Below, piece after piece: positions 24,304 to 33,284 of a stretch of 64,000 bases of DNA. Source of the stretch: Luteolibacter arcticus (GTDB lineage Bacteria; Verrucomicrobiota; Verrucomicrobiia; Verrucomicrobiales; Akkermansiaceae); contig NZ_JAPDDT010000001.1 of assembly GCF_025950235.1 (NCBI RefSeq), positions 372,001 to 436,000 of the forward strand. The letters are read 5' to 3'. Position 1 is the stretch's first letter, and each line of letters begins with the position of its first letter. Below the pieces are notes generated by a model, which was not told the origin of the DNA, ran no database searches, and saw only the letters and a list, made by a program, of their open reading frames with translations. A program made the translations under genes and the position numbers.

Positions 24304-25413
24304 ATGACTACGCTTTCCGCTCTCTTCCCGGGTGTTTCCCGGCTGCTTCCCTTGGCTGCTCTTGTGGCCACCCTGCACGCCGCCGAACCGATGACCTCCA
24401 TCCGCTCCGGGGAGGTCTGGGCGGATACGGAGGGGAAGCCGGTGAATGCCCATGGCGGCGGGATGCTTTTCCATGAGGGCACCTACTACTGGTATGGCGA
24501 GATCAAGCAGGGGAAGACCTACTTGCCCGAGGTGAACAAGTCGTGGGGCGGCACCCGGGTCGATGTGACCGGGGTATCCTGCTACTCCTCGACCGATCTG
24601 CTCAAGTGGAAGAACGAGGGCAATGTGCTGCCGGCGGCGAAGGACGATCCGGCGAGCGACCTGCATCCGGGCAAGGTGCTGGAGCGGCCGAAGGTGATCT
24701 ACAACGCGAAGACGAAGAAGTTCGTGATGTGGTTCCATGCCGACAGCCTCGACTACGCGGCGGCGAGTTGCGGAGTGGCGGTGTCGGACACGCCGGGCGG
24801 CCCCTTCAAGTATCTCGGCAGCTTTCGGCCGAACCAAGGGGTGTGGCCGGTGAATGTGACCGAGGCCGACAAGAAGGATCCCAAGGCACCGCTGGTCCGC
24901 GATTTCGAGCGGGGCCAGATGGCTCGCGACCTGACGGTCTTCGTGGATGACGATGGCAAGGGCTACCTTTTCGCCGCGTCCGAGGACAATGCGACCATGC
25001 ACATCTCCGAGCTGACCGACGACTACCTGAAGACGACGGGCAAGTATGTCCGCGTGTTTCCCGGCCGGCTGATGGAGGCACCGGCGGTCTTCAAGCGGGC
25101 CGGCAAGTATTACCTGATCGCCTCCGGTTGCACGGCGTGGGCACCGAATGCCGCGCGCTCGGCGGTGGCGGACTCGATCTGGGGACCGTGGAAGGAACTG
25201 GGCAATCCGTGCCAGGGCGACAAGGCCGACATCACCTTCCAATCCCAAGGCACCTACGTGCTGCCGGTGGGCGGGAAGCAGGAGAAATTCATCTTCATGG
25301 CGGACCGATGGAACAAGGACGACCTGCCGGACTCGCGTTATGTCTGGCTGCCTGTCTCCTTCGAGGGTGAGAAGCCGGTGTTGAGGTGGATGGGTGGGTG
25401 GAGTCCGAGGTGA
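24304..25413 (+). CDS. Secreted GH43-like glycosidase
   Basis: This 369-residue protein has an N-terminal signal peptide (cleavage near ATLHAAEP) and a five-bladed propeller-like domain. Recognisable elements are MLFHEGTYYWYGEIKQG (first blade), GVSCYSSTDLLKWKNEGNVL, RPKVIYNAKTKKFVMWFHAD, ARDLTVFVDDDGKGYLFAAS, LMEAPAVFKRAGKYYLIASG and FIFMADRWNKDD. GH43 enzymes remove arabinose, xylose or galactose from plant polysaccharides; acidic residues in blade starts serve as catalysts. The WYGE and EAP motifs fit the galactan-active subgroup, but the substrate is uncertain. It stands alone between the cassette and a repeat. Confidence 0.82.
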   Translation: MTTLSALFPGVSRLLPLAALVATLHAAEPMTSIRSGEVWADTEGKPVNAHGGGMLFHEGTYYWYGEIKQGKTYLPEVNKSWGGTRVDVTGVSCYSSTDLLKWKNEGNVLPAAKDDPASDLHPGKVLERPKVIYNAKTKKFVMWFHADSLDYAAASCGVAVSDTPGGPFKYLGSFRPNQGVWPVNVTEADKKDPKAPLVRDFERGQMARDLTVFVDDDGKGYLFAASEDNATMHISELTDDYLKTTGKYVRVFPGRLMEAPAVFKRAGKYYLIASGCTAWAPNAARSAVADSIWGPWKELGNPCQGDKADITFQSQGTYVLPVGGKQEKFIFMADRWNKDDLPDSRYVWLPVSFEGEKPVLRWMGGWSPR

Positions 25414-25714
25414 GGGGGAGGGGAAATCACCAATCATCAATCTTCCAATCACCAATCAGAGTGCCTGAAGAGGGATGACCGCTGACGCCGGATGCGGGGA
25501 TCTCTGGAGAAAACCAGCCCACCCATGATGCGAGGCGAAGAGGGCGAGAGCCATACTCATTCTTCCAAACACTTCGATTGGTGATTGGAGGATTGATGAT
25601 TGGTGATTCCTTCCCCGCTGATGATTGGCGATTTCTTCCGTCTCGCCCGAAATGCTTCGGTTTCCCTGATTCTTCGGGCTTTGCGACGCATCGGGATCGT
25701 GGTAACGCCTTGCC
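25414..25714. other. Intergenic region filled by an inverted repeat
   Basis: About 300 bases between the GH43-like gene and the amidase hold no gene. Most of it is the inverted repeat at 25422-25610. A further partial copy of one arm (GATGATTGGCGATT) lies at about 25620-25634. Confidence 0.6.
25422..25610. repeat. Inverted repeat with ATCACCAATC-type arms around 117 bases
   Basis: The left arm 25422-25458 and the inverted right arm 25576-25610 match with only a few differences (core ATCACCAATCATCAATC, then TTCCAATCACCAATC). The arms are low-complexity, built from ATCACCA/ATCAATC words. The inner 117 bases have no gene. The total length and outline resemble a small non-autonomous element, though no target duplication is clear. 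Confidence 0.75.
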
Positions 25715-26473
25715 ATGAAATATCCGTTCGTGGTGGCGATGCTGGCTTTGTCGGCGGTGTGCTTCCATTGCAGCCAGGTGGAGCCCCTCAACGGGAGTGA
25801 CCAAGTCGTCGGTTCCTTCGGGGTGTCCGCTCCGGGGAGCGCCCCCCAACCGGTCTCCGCGCCGACCTCAGGGGTGTCGTCGTCGGCACTTGCGCGCGAG
25901 ATCAACCTGCGGGCAGACATGGTGCCGCGTGGGACGCACGGCCGCAAGGTGGTGCGGCCGATGAAGCCGCGCTACATCACGATTCACTCGACGCAGAATT
26001 ATTCGGCCGATGCGAGCCGCCATTCGCTCGCCTTGAAGCGCGGCGCGCTGCGTTCGCCGAAGCGCAAGGGTGGCAACCGTATTGGCTACCTGATCTGGCA
26101 CTTCACCGTGGATGACAAGGTGGCGCTCCAGCACATGCCGGTCACCGAGCAAGGCGAGCACGCGGACTTCGACGGCCCCGGCAACCGCCTCTCGATCGGC
26201 ATCGAGATGTGCGAGCACCGCGGCAGCAATCGCAACGCCACCATCGAGCGCACGGCCAAGCTCACCGCGAAGCTAATGCACGAGCAGGGGATCCCGCTCA
26301 GCAGGATTGTGCCGCACTATCACTGGCCGCGGCGCGGGAAGAGTCCGGCGAACAAGAACTGCCCGCACTTCCTGCTCGATAACGGCCGGCCCGGTGCGAA
26401 GTGGCGTTGGTTCCTAGGTCGCGTGGACTACCACTACAAGCGCGCCTACCAGCAGAGCTACGTGTCGCGATGA
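25715..26473 (+). CDS. N-acetylmuramoyl-L-alanine amidase (Amidase_2/PGRP fold)
   Basis: This 252-residue exported protein has a signal-like start (MKYPFVVAMLALSAVCFHCS), a Ser/Pro-rich linker (residues ~25-65), and the amidase domain: YITIHSTQNYS (first zinc His), GYLIWHFTVDDKVALQHMP, RLSIGIEMCEHRG, and IVPHYHWP..NCPHFL with the later zinc ligands. Such enzymes cut the bond between MurNAc and the peptide stem of peptidoglycan. The N-terminal Cys residues could anchor a lipid, but the lipobox is poor. The next gene starts inside its stop (ATGA). Confidence 0.85.
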   Translation: MKYPFVVAMLALSAVCFHCSQVEPLNGSDQVVGSFGVSAPGSAPQPVSAPTSGVSSSALAREINLRADMVPRGTHGRKVVRPMKPRYITIHSTQNYSADASRHSLALKRGALRSPKRKGGNRIGYLIWHFTVDDKVALQHMPVTEQGEHADFDGPGNRLSIGIEMCEHRGSNRNATIERTAKLTAKLMHEQGIPLSRIVPHYHWPRRGKSPANKNCPHFLLDNGRPGAKWRWFLGRVDYHYKRAYQQSYVSR

Positions 26474-26880
26474 GCGGACCCAGCCGTGAGCCATCCATCG
26501 GCAGTCCGGGCAATCGTGACGTCTTGTTAGATGCGGAGAACTTCTACGTCTGCCAGCGCTGCACTGCCTGTTGTAAGTGGCCGGGGGATGTGCGGATCGA
26601 GGAAGACGAGATCGCGCCGATCTCGGCGTTTCTCGGGATGACGGAGGACGATTTCATCGCCCGTTACACGCGGCTGCGGACGAATCGAAACGGGCTGTCC
26701 TTGATCGAGAAGGAGAACCACGAGTGCATCATGCTGGAGGATGGCGGTTGCCGCATTCATGCGGTGAAGCCGGGGCAATGCAGCGGCTTCCCTAACAAGT
26801 GGAACTTTCCCGGTTGGCAGAAGGTCTGCGAGGCGAAGCCGGTGCCGATGGCAGAGGCGCGGACGAGGGGATGGGTGTGA
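26470..26880 (+). CDS. YkgJ-type cysteine-cluster protein
   Basis: This 136-residue protein carries the cysteine pattern of the CxxCxxCC family (PF03692): YVCQRCTACCKWPGD, later HECIMLEDGGCRIHAVKPGQ and C-terminal SGFPNKW...VCEAKP. The eight cysteines probably bind zinc or an iron-sulfur cluster. The biochemical role of the family is not settled. It overlaps the amidase stop (ATG at 26470), so the two are probably co-expressed. The earlier in-frame start at 26401 lies inside the amidase gene. Confidence 0.82.
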   Translation: MSGPSREPSIGSPGNRDVLLDAENFYVCQRCTACCKWPGDVRIEEDEIAPISAFLGMTEDDFIARYTRLRTNRNGLSLIEKENHECIMLEDGGCRIHAVKPGQCSGFPNKWNFPGWQKVCEAKPVPMAEARTRGWV

Positions 26881-26960
26881 AGGGTTCTGGAATTGAATTC
26901 AGGGGACAACGAAACGAGCTTCGAATGGGTCCGGTTTTTGTCCGAGCGGGTCCGGTTTTT

Positions 26961-27184
26961 GTCCCAAAGGGACTTCACAACAAAGCCCGGGGTTGCGAAG
27001 CTACCCTGGGTGAACATGCCGGGAATTGCCTGCGCCAAAGGCGTTGTGGAAGATCGCGTTGCTTGCGGGCCGAGAGTCGCGGGTCCGATCCACAACCTCT
27101 TTGAGGTAGGATGCCCTCTTCGGCTGTACCCTGGGTAGCTCGTGCCTCGCAACCCAGGGCTTTGTTGCGAAGTCCCTTTGGGAC
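26961..27184. mobile_element. MITE-like element with ~50-bp terminal inverted repeats
   Basis: The left end (26961-27011), starting GTCCCAAAGGGACTTC, recurs inverted as the right end (27128-27184) with roughly 85% identity, including AACAAAGCCC and AGCTACCCTGGGT. The inner 116 bases contain a nested inverted pair (GTTGTGGA / TCCACAAC). There is no transposase. Size and structure fit a miniature inverted-repeat element or a large structured repeat. The tip (GTCCCAAAGGGAC) is itself palindromic. Confidence 0.75.
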
Positions 27185-27226
27185 AGGGGCGCCAATCCGC
27201 TAGTGCGATGCGGGCATGGGTGAACG

Positions 27227-27277
27227 GCGGAGCGGTGAGGTGCTTCTGCGGGCCGGAGGCTCCGCGCTCCCAGCGGG
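27227..27277 (+). repeat. Dispersed 51-bp repeat, copy 1
   Basis: Matches 52075-52125 (same strand) and, inverted, 51837-51885 at nearly all positions. The core is CTTCTGCGGGCC then GAGGCTCCGCGCTCCCAGCG. It contains GCGGAGC at one end and GGCTCCGC near the other, so the unit can fold on itself. Confidence 0.75.
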
Positions 27278-27341
27278 GACCAGCGTCGGAGGCGAAGTGC
27301 GAGGTTTGTCGTAGATCGATCGGGAAGCCGGACGGAGACGC

Positions 27342-27374
27342 AAAAATGCCTCTCGCCGTGAGGCAAGAGGCATT
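27342..27374 (-). terminator. Intrinsic terminator of the ilvB-ilvN operon
   Basis: AATGCCTCT (27345-27353) and AGAGGCATT (27366-27374) form a 9-bp stem with a 12-base loop. On the minus strand the stem runs into a TTTTT tract. It lies about 35 bases after the ilvN stop. Confidence 0.85.
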
Positions 27375-27409
27375 CTGAAATCTCGTGGAGCTGAGGGCTC
27401 TTTAATTCC

Positions 27410-27955
27410 TCAGGTCGCCTGTTCTCCGCGGGCCATCACGACCTTGCCGGTGCGGACGGTTTCGATGATGTCGAACTGCGAGAACATGCCGACCGCGGCA
27501 TCGACCTTCAGGCTGTCGCCGGTGATCATGACGATCATCGAGGCCGGGGTGAGGTCGACGGTCTTGCCACCGAAGTGCTCGGTGATCTGGAGCGCCTGCG
27601 AGCGGTCTTCGGGCGAGCACTTGATCTTGATCAAGATCATCTCCTTGGTCACCGAGTCCGCCGAGGTGTGCTCGAAGCAGTGGATGACGTCGATGAGCTT
27701 GGAGACCTGCTTGATGATCTGGTCGAGGCCCTCGGGGTCGCCGCTGATGCCGATGGTCATCCGCGAGAAGTTCGCGTTGCGGCCTTCGGAGACGACGAGC
27801 GAGTCGATATTGAAACCGCGGCGGGAGAAGACCTGGCAGATCCGCATCAGCACGCCGGGCTCGTTGTTGACGAGGATGGACAGCGTGTGGGTGGCACCGC
27901 GACGAGGCGCGAAGCCTGTGCCGGGCTCTTCGGTGGTGACGATGGTCGGGGACAT
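27410..27955 (-). CDS. ilvN: Acetolactate synthase small (regulatory) subunit
   Basis: This 181-residue protein has an N-terminal ACT domain (THTLSILVNNEPGVLMRICQ, VFSRRGFNIDSLVVSEG, NFSRMTIGISGDPEGLDQII) and the C-terminal IlvN domain (TVDLTPASMIVMITGDSLKV, then FDIIETVRTGKVVMARG). It binds the catalytic subunit and mediates valine feedback in branched-chain amino acid synthesis. It follows ilvB on the same strand with a 95-base gap, which contains a short ATCGGTGATC-type repeat. A terminator follows. Confidence 0.95.
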   Translation of the reverse strand: MSPTIVTTEEPGTGFAPRRGATHTLSILVNNEPGVLMRICQVFSRRGFNIDSLVVSEGRNANFSRMTIGISGDPEGLDQIIKQVSKLIDVIHCFEHTSADSVTKEMILIKIKCSPEDRSQALQITEHFGGKTVDLTPASMIVMITGDSLKVDAAVGMFSQFDIIETVRTGKVVMARGEQAT

Positions 27956-27972
27956 TTCTGGAAAGGGAAAAA

Positions 27973-28008
27973 GTGATCGGTGATCGGTGGAAGGTGATCA
28001 GTGAAAGG
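27973..28008. repeat. Short GATC-rich repeat between ilvB and ilvN
   Basis: GTGATCGGTGATCGGTGG and GGTGATCAGTGA follow one another in the ilvB-ilvN gap. The word structure is similar to the arms of the inverted repeat at 25422-25610 (ATCACCxATC), and may be a single arm of that family. Confidence 0.45.
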
Positions 28009-28050
28009 CAGGGAAGCAGCGGGAGACCCGCTGATTGCCCGGCACTTTCC

Positions 28051-29778
28051 TCACGTGGAACCCACGGGCTTGGCCATCTGGGTCTTCGGCGGTTCGGTGA
28101 TCATATCCTCGAGGGCGGCGCCGGCCGGGATCATCGGGAACACATTGTCGGTCTTCACACACTCGGCGTGGATGAGGATCGGGCCGTCGTTATAGGCGAG
28201 CGCCTTTTCAAGCTGCTTGGTCACATCGGCCGGGCGCTTGATGAAGACGCTCGGGATGCCATAGGCCGCGGCTAGCTTGCAGAAGTCCGGGTTGCCCACG
28301 AGGTCCACGCCGCTTTCGCGGTTCTCAAAGAAGAGTTCCTGCCACTGGCGGACCATGCCGAGGTAGTGGTTGTTCAGCACCACGATCTTGACCGGCAGCT
28401 TGTGGATCGCAGCGGTCGCCAGCTCGAACAAGGTCATCTGGAAGCCGCCGTCGCCGGAGATGGAAATGACGGTCTTCTTCGGGTGGGCGAGCTGGGCGCC
28501 GATCGCGGCCGGGAAGCCGAAGCCCATGGTGCCGGCACCGCCTGAGGACAGCCAATGGAAGCTCTCGCTGTTCTTGTAGAACTGCGCGGCCCACATCTGG
28601 TGCTGGCCCACGTCGGTCGAGACGATGGCCTTGCCTTCGGTGAGTTCGTAGAGTTCGTCGATGACCTGCTGCATGCGCAGGCCGCCCTGCTTCTTGTAGC
28701 TGAGCGGGAACTTCTTCTTGTAGCCGTCGAGCTTGGCGAGCCACTCGGTGGTTTCGAGCTTGCCGACCTTCTCGTTGATTTCAGAAAGCGCGGCCTTGGC
28801 GTCGCCGACGATCATCACGTCGGGCTGGATCATCTTGCTGGCCTCCGCCGGGTCGATGTCGATGTGGATGATCTTTGCCTCCTTACAGAACTTGGCGGGG
28901 TTGCCAATGATGCGGTCGTCGAAGCGCGAGCCGATGTTGATCAGCAGGTCGCACTCGACCATCGCCTTGTTGGCGTAGGCGGTGCCGTGCATGCCGAGCA
29001 TGCCGAGCGAAAGCGGATGCGTTTCCGGGAAGACGCCCTTGCCCAGCAGCGTGCTGGTCACCGGGGCATTCAGCGTTTCAGCGAGGTGGCGCAGTTCCTT
29101 GTCGGCGCGGGCAATCATCGCGCCTTGGCCGGCGAGGATGACCGGGCGCTTGGCCTTGGCGATCAGCGCGGCGGCTTCCTTCACCTTGTCGCGGTCGATC
29201 TTGAAGGAACCGCTCGGGTCATAGCCGGGCAGGTTGAAGGGCGGGTTCATCGGGCCGTTGAAGGCACCGGAGGAAATGTCCTTGGGGATGTCGATCAGCA
29301 CCGGGCCGGGGCGGCCGGTGGTGGCGATGTAATAAGCCTCGCGAGCGATCCGCGGCAGCGAATTGGTGTCCTTCACCAGGTAGTTGTGCTTCACCACCGG
29401 CATCGTGATGCCGAAGATGTCGGCCTCCTGGAAGGCGTCCTTGCCGAGCATCCAGGTCACGGTCTGGCCGGAGAGCACGATCATGGGCACGGAGTCCATC
29501 ATCGCGGTCATCAGGCCGGTCACGGTGTTTCCGGCACCCGGGCCGGAGGTCACGAGGACCGCGGCGGGCTTGCCAGTGGCGCGGGCGTAGCCGTCGGCCA
29601 TGTGAACCGCGCCCTGCTCGTGGCGGACGAGAATGAACTTCATCTTCGTCTTGACCGTCTCAAGCGCGTCGAAGATGGGGATCGCCGCTCCACCGGAGTA
29701 GCCGAAAATGTACTCGATGCCGAGGTCATCGAGGGTTTTGATGAGGGCTTGCGCGCCGTCGAGTTTCTCCTTGCTCAT
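28051..29778 (-). CDS. ilvB: Acetolactate synthase large (catalytic) subunit
   Basis: This 575-residue ThDP enzyme makes acetolactate or acetohydroxybutyrate from pyruvate, the first step of valine/isoleucine synthesis. The N-terminal Pyr domain has [16 protein letters not shown] and the catalytic Glu in [15 protein letters not shown]; a FAD-binding-like middle domain has [15 protein letters not shown]; the C-terminal PP domain carries the ThDP motif GDGGFQMT...VLNN. The start is set at ATG 29778 ([10 protein letters not shown]). The frame is open to 29829 but the added residues are not family-like. ilvN follows on the same transcript. Confidence 0.96.
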   Translation of the reverse strand: MSKEKLDGAQALIKTLDDLGIEYIFGYSGGAAIPIFDALETVKTKMKFILVRHEQGAVHMADGYARATGKPAAVLVTSGPGAGNTVTGLMTAMMDSVPMIVLSGQTVTWMLGKDAFQEADIFGITMPVVKHNYLVKDTNSLPRIAREAYYIATTGRPGPVLIDIPKDISSGAFNGPMNPPFNLPGYDPSGSFKIDRDKVKEAAALIAKAKRPVILAGQGAMIARADKELRHLAETLNAPVTSTLLGKGVFPETHPLSLGMLGMHGTAYANKAMVECDLLINIGSRFDDRIIGNPAKFCKEAKIIHIDIDPAEASKMIQPDVMIVGDAKAALSEINEKVGKLETTEWLAKLDGYKKKFPLSYKKQGGLRMQQVIDELYELTEGKAIVSTDVGQHQMWAAQFYKNSESFHWLSSGGAGTMGFGFPAAIGAQLAHPKKTVISISGDGGFQMTLFELATAAIHKLPVKIVVLNNHYLGMVRQWQELFFENRESGVDLVGNPDFCKLAAAYGIPSVFIKRPADVTKQLEKALAYNDGPILIHAECVKTDNVFPMIPAGAALEDMITEPPKTQMAKPVGST

Positions 29779-29949
29779 GCCAAATGGGGTTGGGAGAGGG
29801 AAAGTGCAGCAGAAATGTCCGATGAGCAATGCGAAAATGGGTGTTTTTCGCGCAAAGCTGGTAATTCTTGATTCCTACCTCTCTGAAATCTGCGGGTTTT
29901 TCGGGCAATTGCGGAATCCGCTCGCGTGATTCGGTGGAAAATCGCGATT

Positions 29950-30705
29950 CTAGTAAGGAAGTAGCTTGAGAGCCACCACGTAGAAGCCACGTGGGCCGGA
30001 GGCGTTCACGAAGACGGTGGCGTTCCCCGAGACCGTAGGTGCGAGTTCGGATTGGCTGGCAATGCCGCCCACCGACGTGGCGAAGGGGACGACCGTGAAC
30101 GGCCCGTCCAGCGTGGCGTGGGCCCGGACTTCATATTTTGCGCCTTTCGTAACGGGGAAATCGAGCTTCAGGCGCGATGGACCGGTGGCTCCCTGCTGCT
30201 GGACCCCGATTGAATGGATGGCGAGCGCCAGGCCCGGGATGGTGAGCGAAATGACGTCCGTTGCCGCATCGTAGCTGGTGGCGAACTGCTTCAGGTCGTT
30301 CTGTGCAGGCTCCGTCGATACCCCGCCTGCATCGCGAAAGACCCGGCCTTCGATATCGTAGCGCGAGCCATGGCAGGGACAGCGCATCCGGCCATGGACC
30401 GTGCTGTAGAGTCCGACTACGCAGCCTTGGTGGGTGCAGACCGAGTCGAGCGTGACGAAACGCGTGGCAGAGACTCGGTTCAGCGTGAAGGGATGCACCT
30501 CGCTCATGAAGACGAACTGGACCGACCCGCCGGGGTTGGCCAGCGGGGGATAGTCCCCGGCTCTCAAGCGGAGCACCGCCGAAGGATCGGCGGTGGGTTC
30601 CGCGAGGAGGGTCGCGCACCAGTGCGGTGCGGATAGGGAGGCGGCGGTGCCAAAGACAAAGCGCTTGATCCAGTTTCGCCGGCAGAGGTCGGTAGGGAGG
30701 TCCAT
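29950..30705 (-). CDS. Exported Rieske-type [2Fe-2S] protein
   Basis: This 251-residue protein has a Tat-type start (RRNWIKRFVFGTAASLSAPH), then a Rieske domain with CTHQGC (C90, H92) and CPCHGS (C109, H112) as cluster ligands and C95/C111 as the possible disulfide. The C-terminal ~100 residues form a beta-rich domain (VSLTIPG, LKLDFPVTKGAKYEVRAHAT) without a known catalytic site. The protein is probably an electron carrier at the outer face of the membrane. No cytochrome b partner is adjacent, so it is not an obvious bc1 subunit. The nearest upstream gene on the same strand encodes a PQQ sugar dehydrogenase-like protein. Confidence 0.85.
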   Translation of the reverse strand: MDLPTDLCRRNWIKRFVFGTAASLSAPHWCATLLAEPTADPSAVLRLRAGDYPPLANPGGSVQFVFMSEVHPFTLNRVSATRFVTLDSVCTHQGCVVGLYSTVHGRMRCPCHGSRYDIEGRVFRDAGGVSTEPAQNDLKQFATSYDAATDVISLTIPGLALAIHSIGVQQQGATGPSRLKLDFPVTKGAKYEVRAHATLDGPFTVVPFATSVGGIASQSELAPTVSGNATVFVNASGPRGFYVVALKLLPY

Positions 30706-30804
30706 GACGCTGGCGGCCGGGCGCTGACCAGACCACCGATCATGCTGCCATCCCGCCCCGGCGGACGGCCATTACCACTCGGCAACGAGATCGTCAGGGT
30801 CGGC

Positions 30805-31986
30805 TCACTTGTCCACCACCCGGAGGATCGGGCCGCCGTGATCGACGATGTAGAGGTTCCCGGCGGAATCCTCACCGAACGACGCGATCATCCCGAGCTT
30901 GCCCTTCTCCGGCTGGAAATCCTCGGTGTGGTCCTCGAATTTCGTCGGCTTGCCGTTGCGGGGGACGAAGGACCAAACGCGGCGGGTGTTGTAGTCGCCG
31001 AAAAAGTAGCGGCCCTGCAGTTCCTTGACCGGTCCGCGATAGACGTAGCCGCCGGTCACCGACAGGCCCTCGGTCGCGCCGCTGCCATGCTTGTAAACAT
31101 AGACCGGCTCGACCGCGCCCTTGGGGGCCTTGCCGCCGACGCCATTCTGCGGGGTCTCCTTGTCGCCCTCGCGGAGGCGCCAGCCGAAGTTGGAGCCCGC
31201 ACCCTTGCCCTTCGGCAGGTAGTCGATTTCTTCCCAAACGTTCTGGCCGACATCGCCGATCCAGAAGTCGCCGGTCTGGCGGTCAAAGGAGCAGCGCCAC
31301 GGATTGCGCAGGCCGAGCGCCCAGATCTCCGGCTTCACGCCGTCCTTGCCGACGAAGGGGTTGTCCTTTGGCACCGTGTAGCCCTCCTTCGGCGAGACAT
31401 CGATGCGCAGCATTTTTCCGAGGTAGGTGTCCATCGCCTGGGCACGCTGCTTCGGGTCATTGGCGGCACCGCCGTCGCCATTGCCGATGTAGAGCATCCC
31501 GTCCGGCCCGAATGAGATCCAGCCGCCATTGTGGTTCTCGAAGTCCTGCTTGTAGGAAAGCAGGATCTCCATCGAATTCGGATCCGCGGTGTTGAATTCC
31601 GGGCCCTTGGAGGTGAGCCGCACGATGCGGGTGTTTTTGTCGCGGTCGACGAAGTTCAGGTAGAAGCGGCCGCTCTTCTCGAAGTCCGGCGCGAATGCCA
31701 GCCCGAGCAGGCCTTCTTCATTGCCCTTGCGACTGACCTGCGAGGCGATGTCGAGGAACGGCTCCTGCTGCTTCTCTCCGGTCTTCGCGTCGATGATCCA
31801 AATTCGGCCGACCTGTTCGATCACCCACAACCGGTCCTTCACATGCGATGGTGCGCCGACCCACAGTGGCCGCTCGAAGCCGGTGGCCACGGTTTCCACC
31901 CCCGGCTTGGCCTGCGCTGGAGTCAAGGTGATGATCGCGACGGTGGTGGCGGTGATGGCCGCGGCAGCAGTAAGGGTCAGGCGCAT
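30805..31986 (-). CDS. PQQ-dependent sugar dehydrogenase-like protein (GSDH fold), secreted
   Basis: This 393-residue exported propeller protein has a signal peptide (AITATTVAIITLTPAQA), RPLWVGAPSHVKDRLWVIEQ, GLLGLAFAPDFEKSGRFYLN, HNGGWISFGPDGMLYIGNGD, LRNPWRCSFDRQTGDFWIGD and GGYVYRGPVKELQGRYFFGD. These are the blade signatures of soluble aldose dehydrogenase-type proteins that use pyrroloquinoline quinone. The sugar is not known. The Rieske gene downstream is 100 bases away and could receive electrons, an inference from position only. Confidence 0.88.
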   Translation of the reverse strand: MRLTLTAAAAITATTVAIITLTPAQAKPGVETVATGFERPLWVGAPSHVKDRLWVIEQVGRIWIIDAKTGEKQQEPFLDIASQVSRKGNEEGLLGLAFAPDFEKSGRFYLNFVDRDKNTRIVRLTSKGPEFNTADPNSMEILLSYKQDFENHNGGWISFGPDGMLYIGNGDGGAANDPKQRAQAMDTYLGKMLRIDVSPKEGYTVPKDNPFVGKDGVKPEIWALGLRNPWRCSFDRQTGDFWIGDVGQNVWEEIDYLPKGKGAGSNFGWRLREGDKETPQNGVGGKAPKGAVEPVYVYKHGSGATEGLSVTGGYVYRGPVKELQGRYFFGDYNTRRVWSFVPRNGKPTKFEDHTEDFQPEKGKLGMIASFGEDSAGNLYIVDHGGPILRVVDK

Positions 31987-32048
31987 GATCGGCTACCCTA
32001 GCGAGTGCTGCGGGCGGCGCAACCCGCGAGCCTGTCGCCAAGCCCCCC

Positions 32049-33284
32049 TCAATCGGGCAGGATCTCGGCGAGTGCCCGGTGCGAATCGACCAGCATTTCT
32101 GCGGCGATCTCCCGAACGTCCCCGGCGGTGACCTTCTCCCATTCGGCGCGGACCTCTTCCGGGGTCACCAGCCGCTCATACTGTAGCAGGCAATCGCCGA
32201 TCCACGAGGCGTGGGCGGCAGTGCTTTCCATGGCCATCTTGGTCTGGCTGACGGCGAGGCGCTTGGCCCGGGCCAATTCGTCGGCGCGCGGGCCATTCGT
32301 GCGCAGGTCTTCGATCTCGGCGAAAATGCACTCCAGGGATTCTTCCCGCGAGTCCGGCGCCAGCCCGGCGTGGACCTCCAGGGAGCCGGCTTCGGCGAAG
32401 AGATTCACGTCGCAGGAGATCTGGTAGCAGAGTCCGCGCTTCTCGCGCAGTTCCTGGAAGAGCCGCGAACTCGCGCTTTCGCCCAGGATCATGCCTAACA
32501 GCCGCAACGCGTGGCGGCGTGGGTCGCGCCGTCCCAAGGTGCGGAAGCCGAGCGCAAGTTGGAGCTGCTCGGTGTCGCGGGTTTCCCGCAGGTGGCTGGG
32601 GGCGGTGAGCTTCGAGGGATCGAGCCCGATGCTTTCCGGCAGCGCGCGCGATGACGGCAGGTGCGGTAGCAGGCGTTCCCGTGCCTCCTCCAGGCTGAAT
32701 GGCCCCGCCACCGCGATCACCACGTCCTTGCGGAAATGGTGGCGGTCGCGGAATCCAGCCAAAGCATCCCGGTCGATGCGCGCGATGCTTTTCTCCGTGC
32801 CGGCGATCGGCTCGCCGAGCGGGTGAGGGGACCACAGCGCCGCGGAAATCAAGTCGCCGATGTGGTCCGACGGGCTCTCGCGATACATTACGATTTCCTC
32901 GCCGATCACCTCGCGCTCCAGCTTGATCTCCGCTTCGGGGAATCCGGCATGCCACACCAGATCGGAAAGCATGTCGGCCAGTAGCGGGAGCGTTTCCGCC
33001 TCGCCGCGGGCCTCGTAGATCACCTCGTCTTCGCTGGTGCTGGCATTGAGCGAGGCGCCGACGTCTTCGGTCTCCAGGCTGATCGCCCGGGCATCGCGGC
33101 GGGCGGTGCCCTTGAAAACCATGTGCTCCACGAAGTGGGCCAAGCCCGTCTGGCCAGCGGGGTCGTCGCGACTGCCAGCCGGCACGTGGATCGACAGCGC
33201 CGCGCACTCCGACTGCGGCAAGGTGGCCACCGCCAGACGGAAACCGCCGGGCATTTCCACCATCTCGTAGCGCGCGCGGCTCAT
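32049..33284 (-). CDS. M16-family zinc metalloprotease
   Basis: This 411-residue peptidase carries the inverted zinc motif HFVEH (H50, E53, H54) followed by MVFKGTARRDARAISLETED, and the distal Glu region EREVIGEEIVMY. The second half has the inactive-like M16_C domain (LGFRTLGRRDPRRHALRLLG, LFQELREKRGLCYQI). The length fits the single-chain processing-peptidase-like members. It likely degrades or processes peptides. The start is ATG 33284, overlapping the ispD stop (33281-33284); the longer frame upstream is a shadow within ispD. Confidence 0.9.
   Translation of the reverse strand: MSRARYEMVEMPGGFRLAVATLPQSECAALSIHVPAGSRDDPAGQTGLAHFVEHMVFKGTARRDARAISLETEDVGASLNASTSEDEVIYEARGEAETLPLLADMLSDLVWHAGFPEAEIKLEREVIGEEIVMYRESPSDHIGDLISAALWSPHPLGEPIAGTEKSIARIDRDALAGFRDRHHFRKDVVIAVAGPFSLEEARERLLPHLPSSRALPESIGLDPSKLTAPSHLRETRDTEQLQLALGFRTLGRRDPRRHALRLLGMILGESASSRLFQELREKRGLCYQISCDVNLFAEAGSLEVHAGLAPDSREESLECIFAEIEDLRTNGPRADELARAKRLAVSQTKMAMESTAAHASWIGDCLLQYERLVTPEEVRAEWEKVTAGDVREIAAEMLVDSHRALAEILPD

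Larger units (their letters stand above)
26881..27409. other. Repeat-rich noncoding region
   Basis: No gene is supported between the YkgJ-type gene and ilvN. The region holds a 17-bp direct repeat (GGGTCCGGTTTTTGTCC at 26927-26943 and 26948-26964), a MITE-like inverted element (26961-27184), a dispersed repeat unit (27227-27277) and the ilvN terminator. ORFs over the inverted repeat are spurious. Confidence 0.7.

Noticed and set aside
25715-25790. Lipoprotein signal in the amidase
   Set aside because: The cysteines are not preceded by an acceptable lipobox (AVC, FHC), so left as a signal-like N-terminus.
26757-27152. ORFs over the repeat region at 26880-27190, including one with DKNRTRSDKNRT
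   Set aside because: They translate inverted and direct repeats; no family or coding bias.
28555-29871. Long plus-strand frame opposite ilvB
   Set aside because: Antisense to a certain gene with all family motifs; the frame's product is a GC-shadow with no domain.
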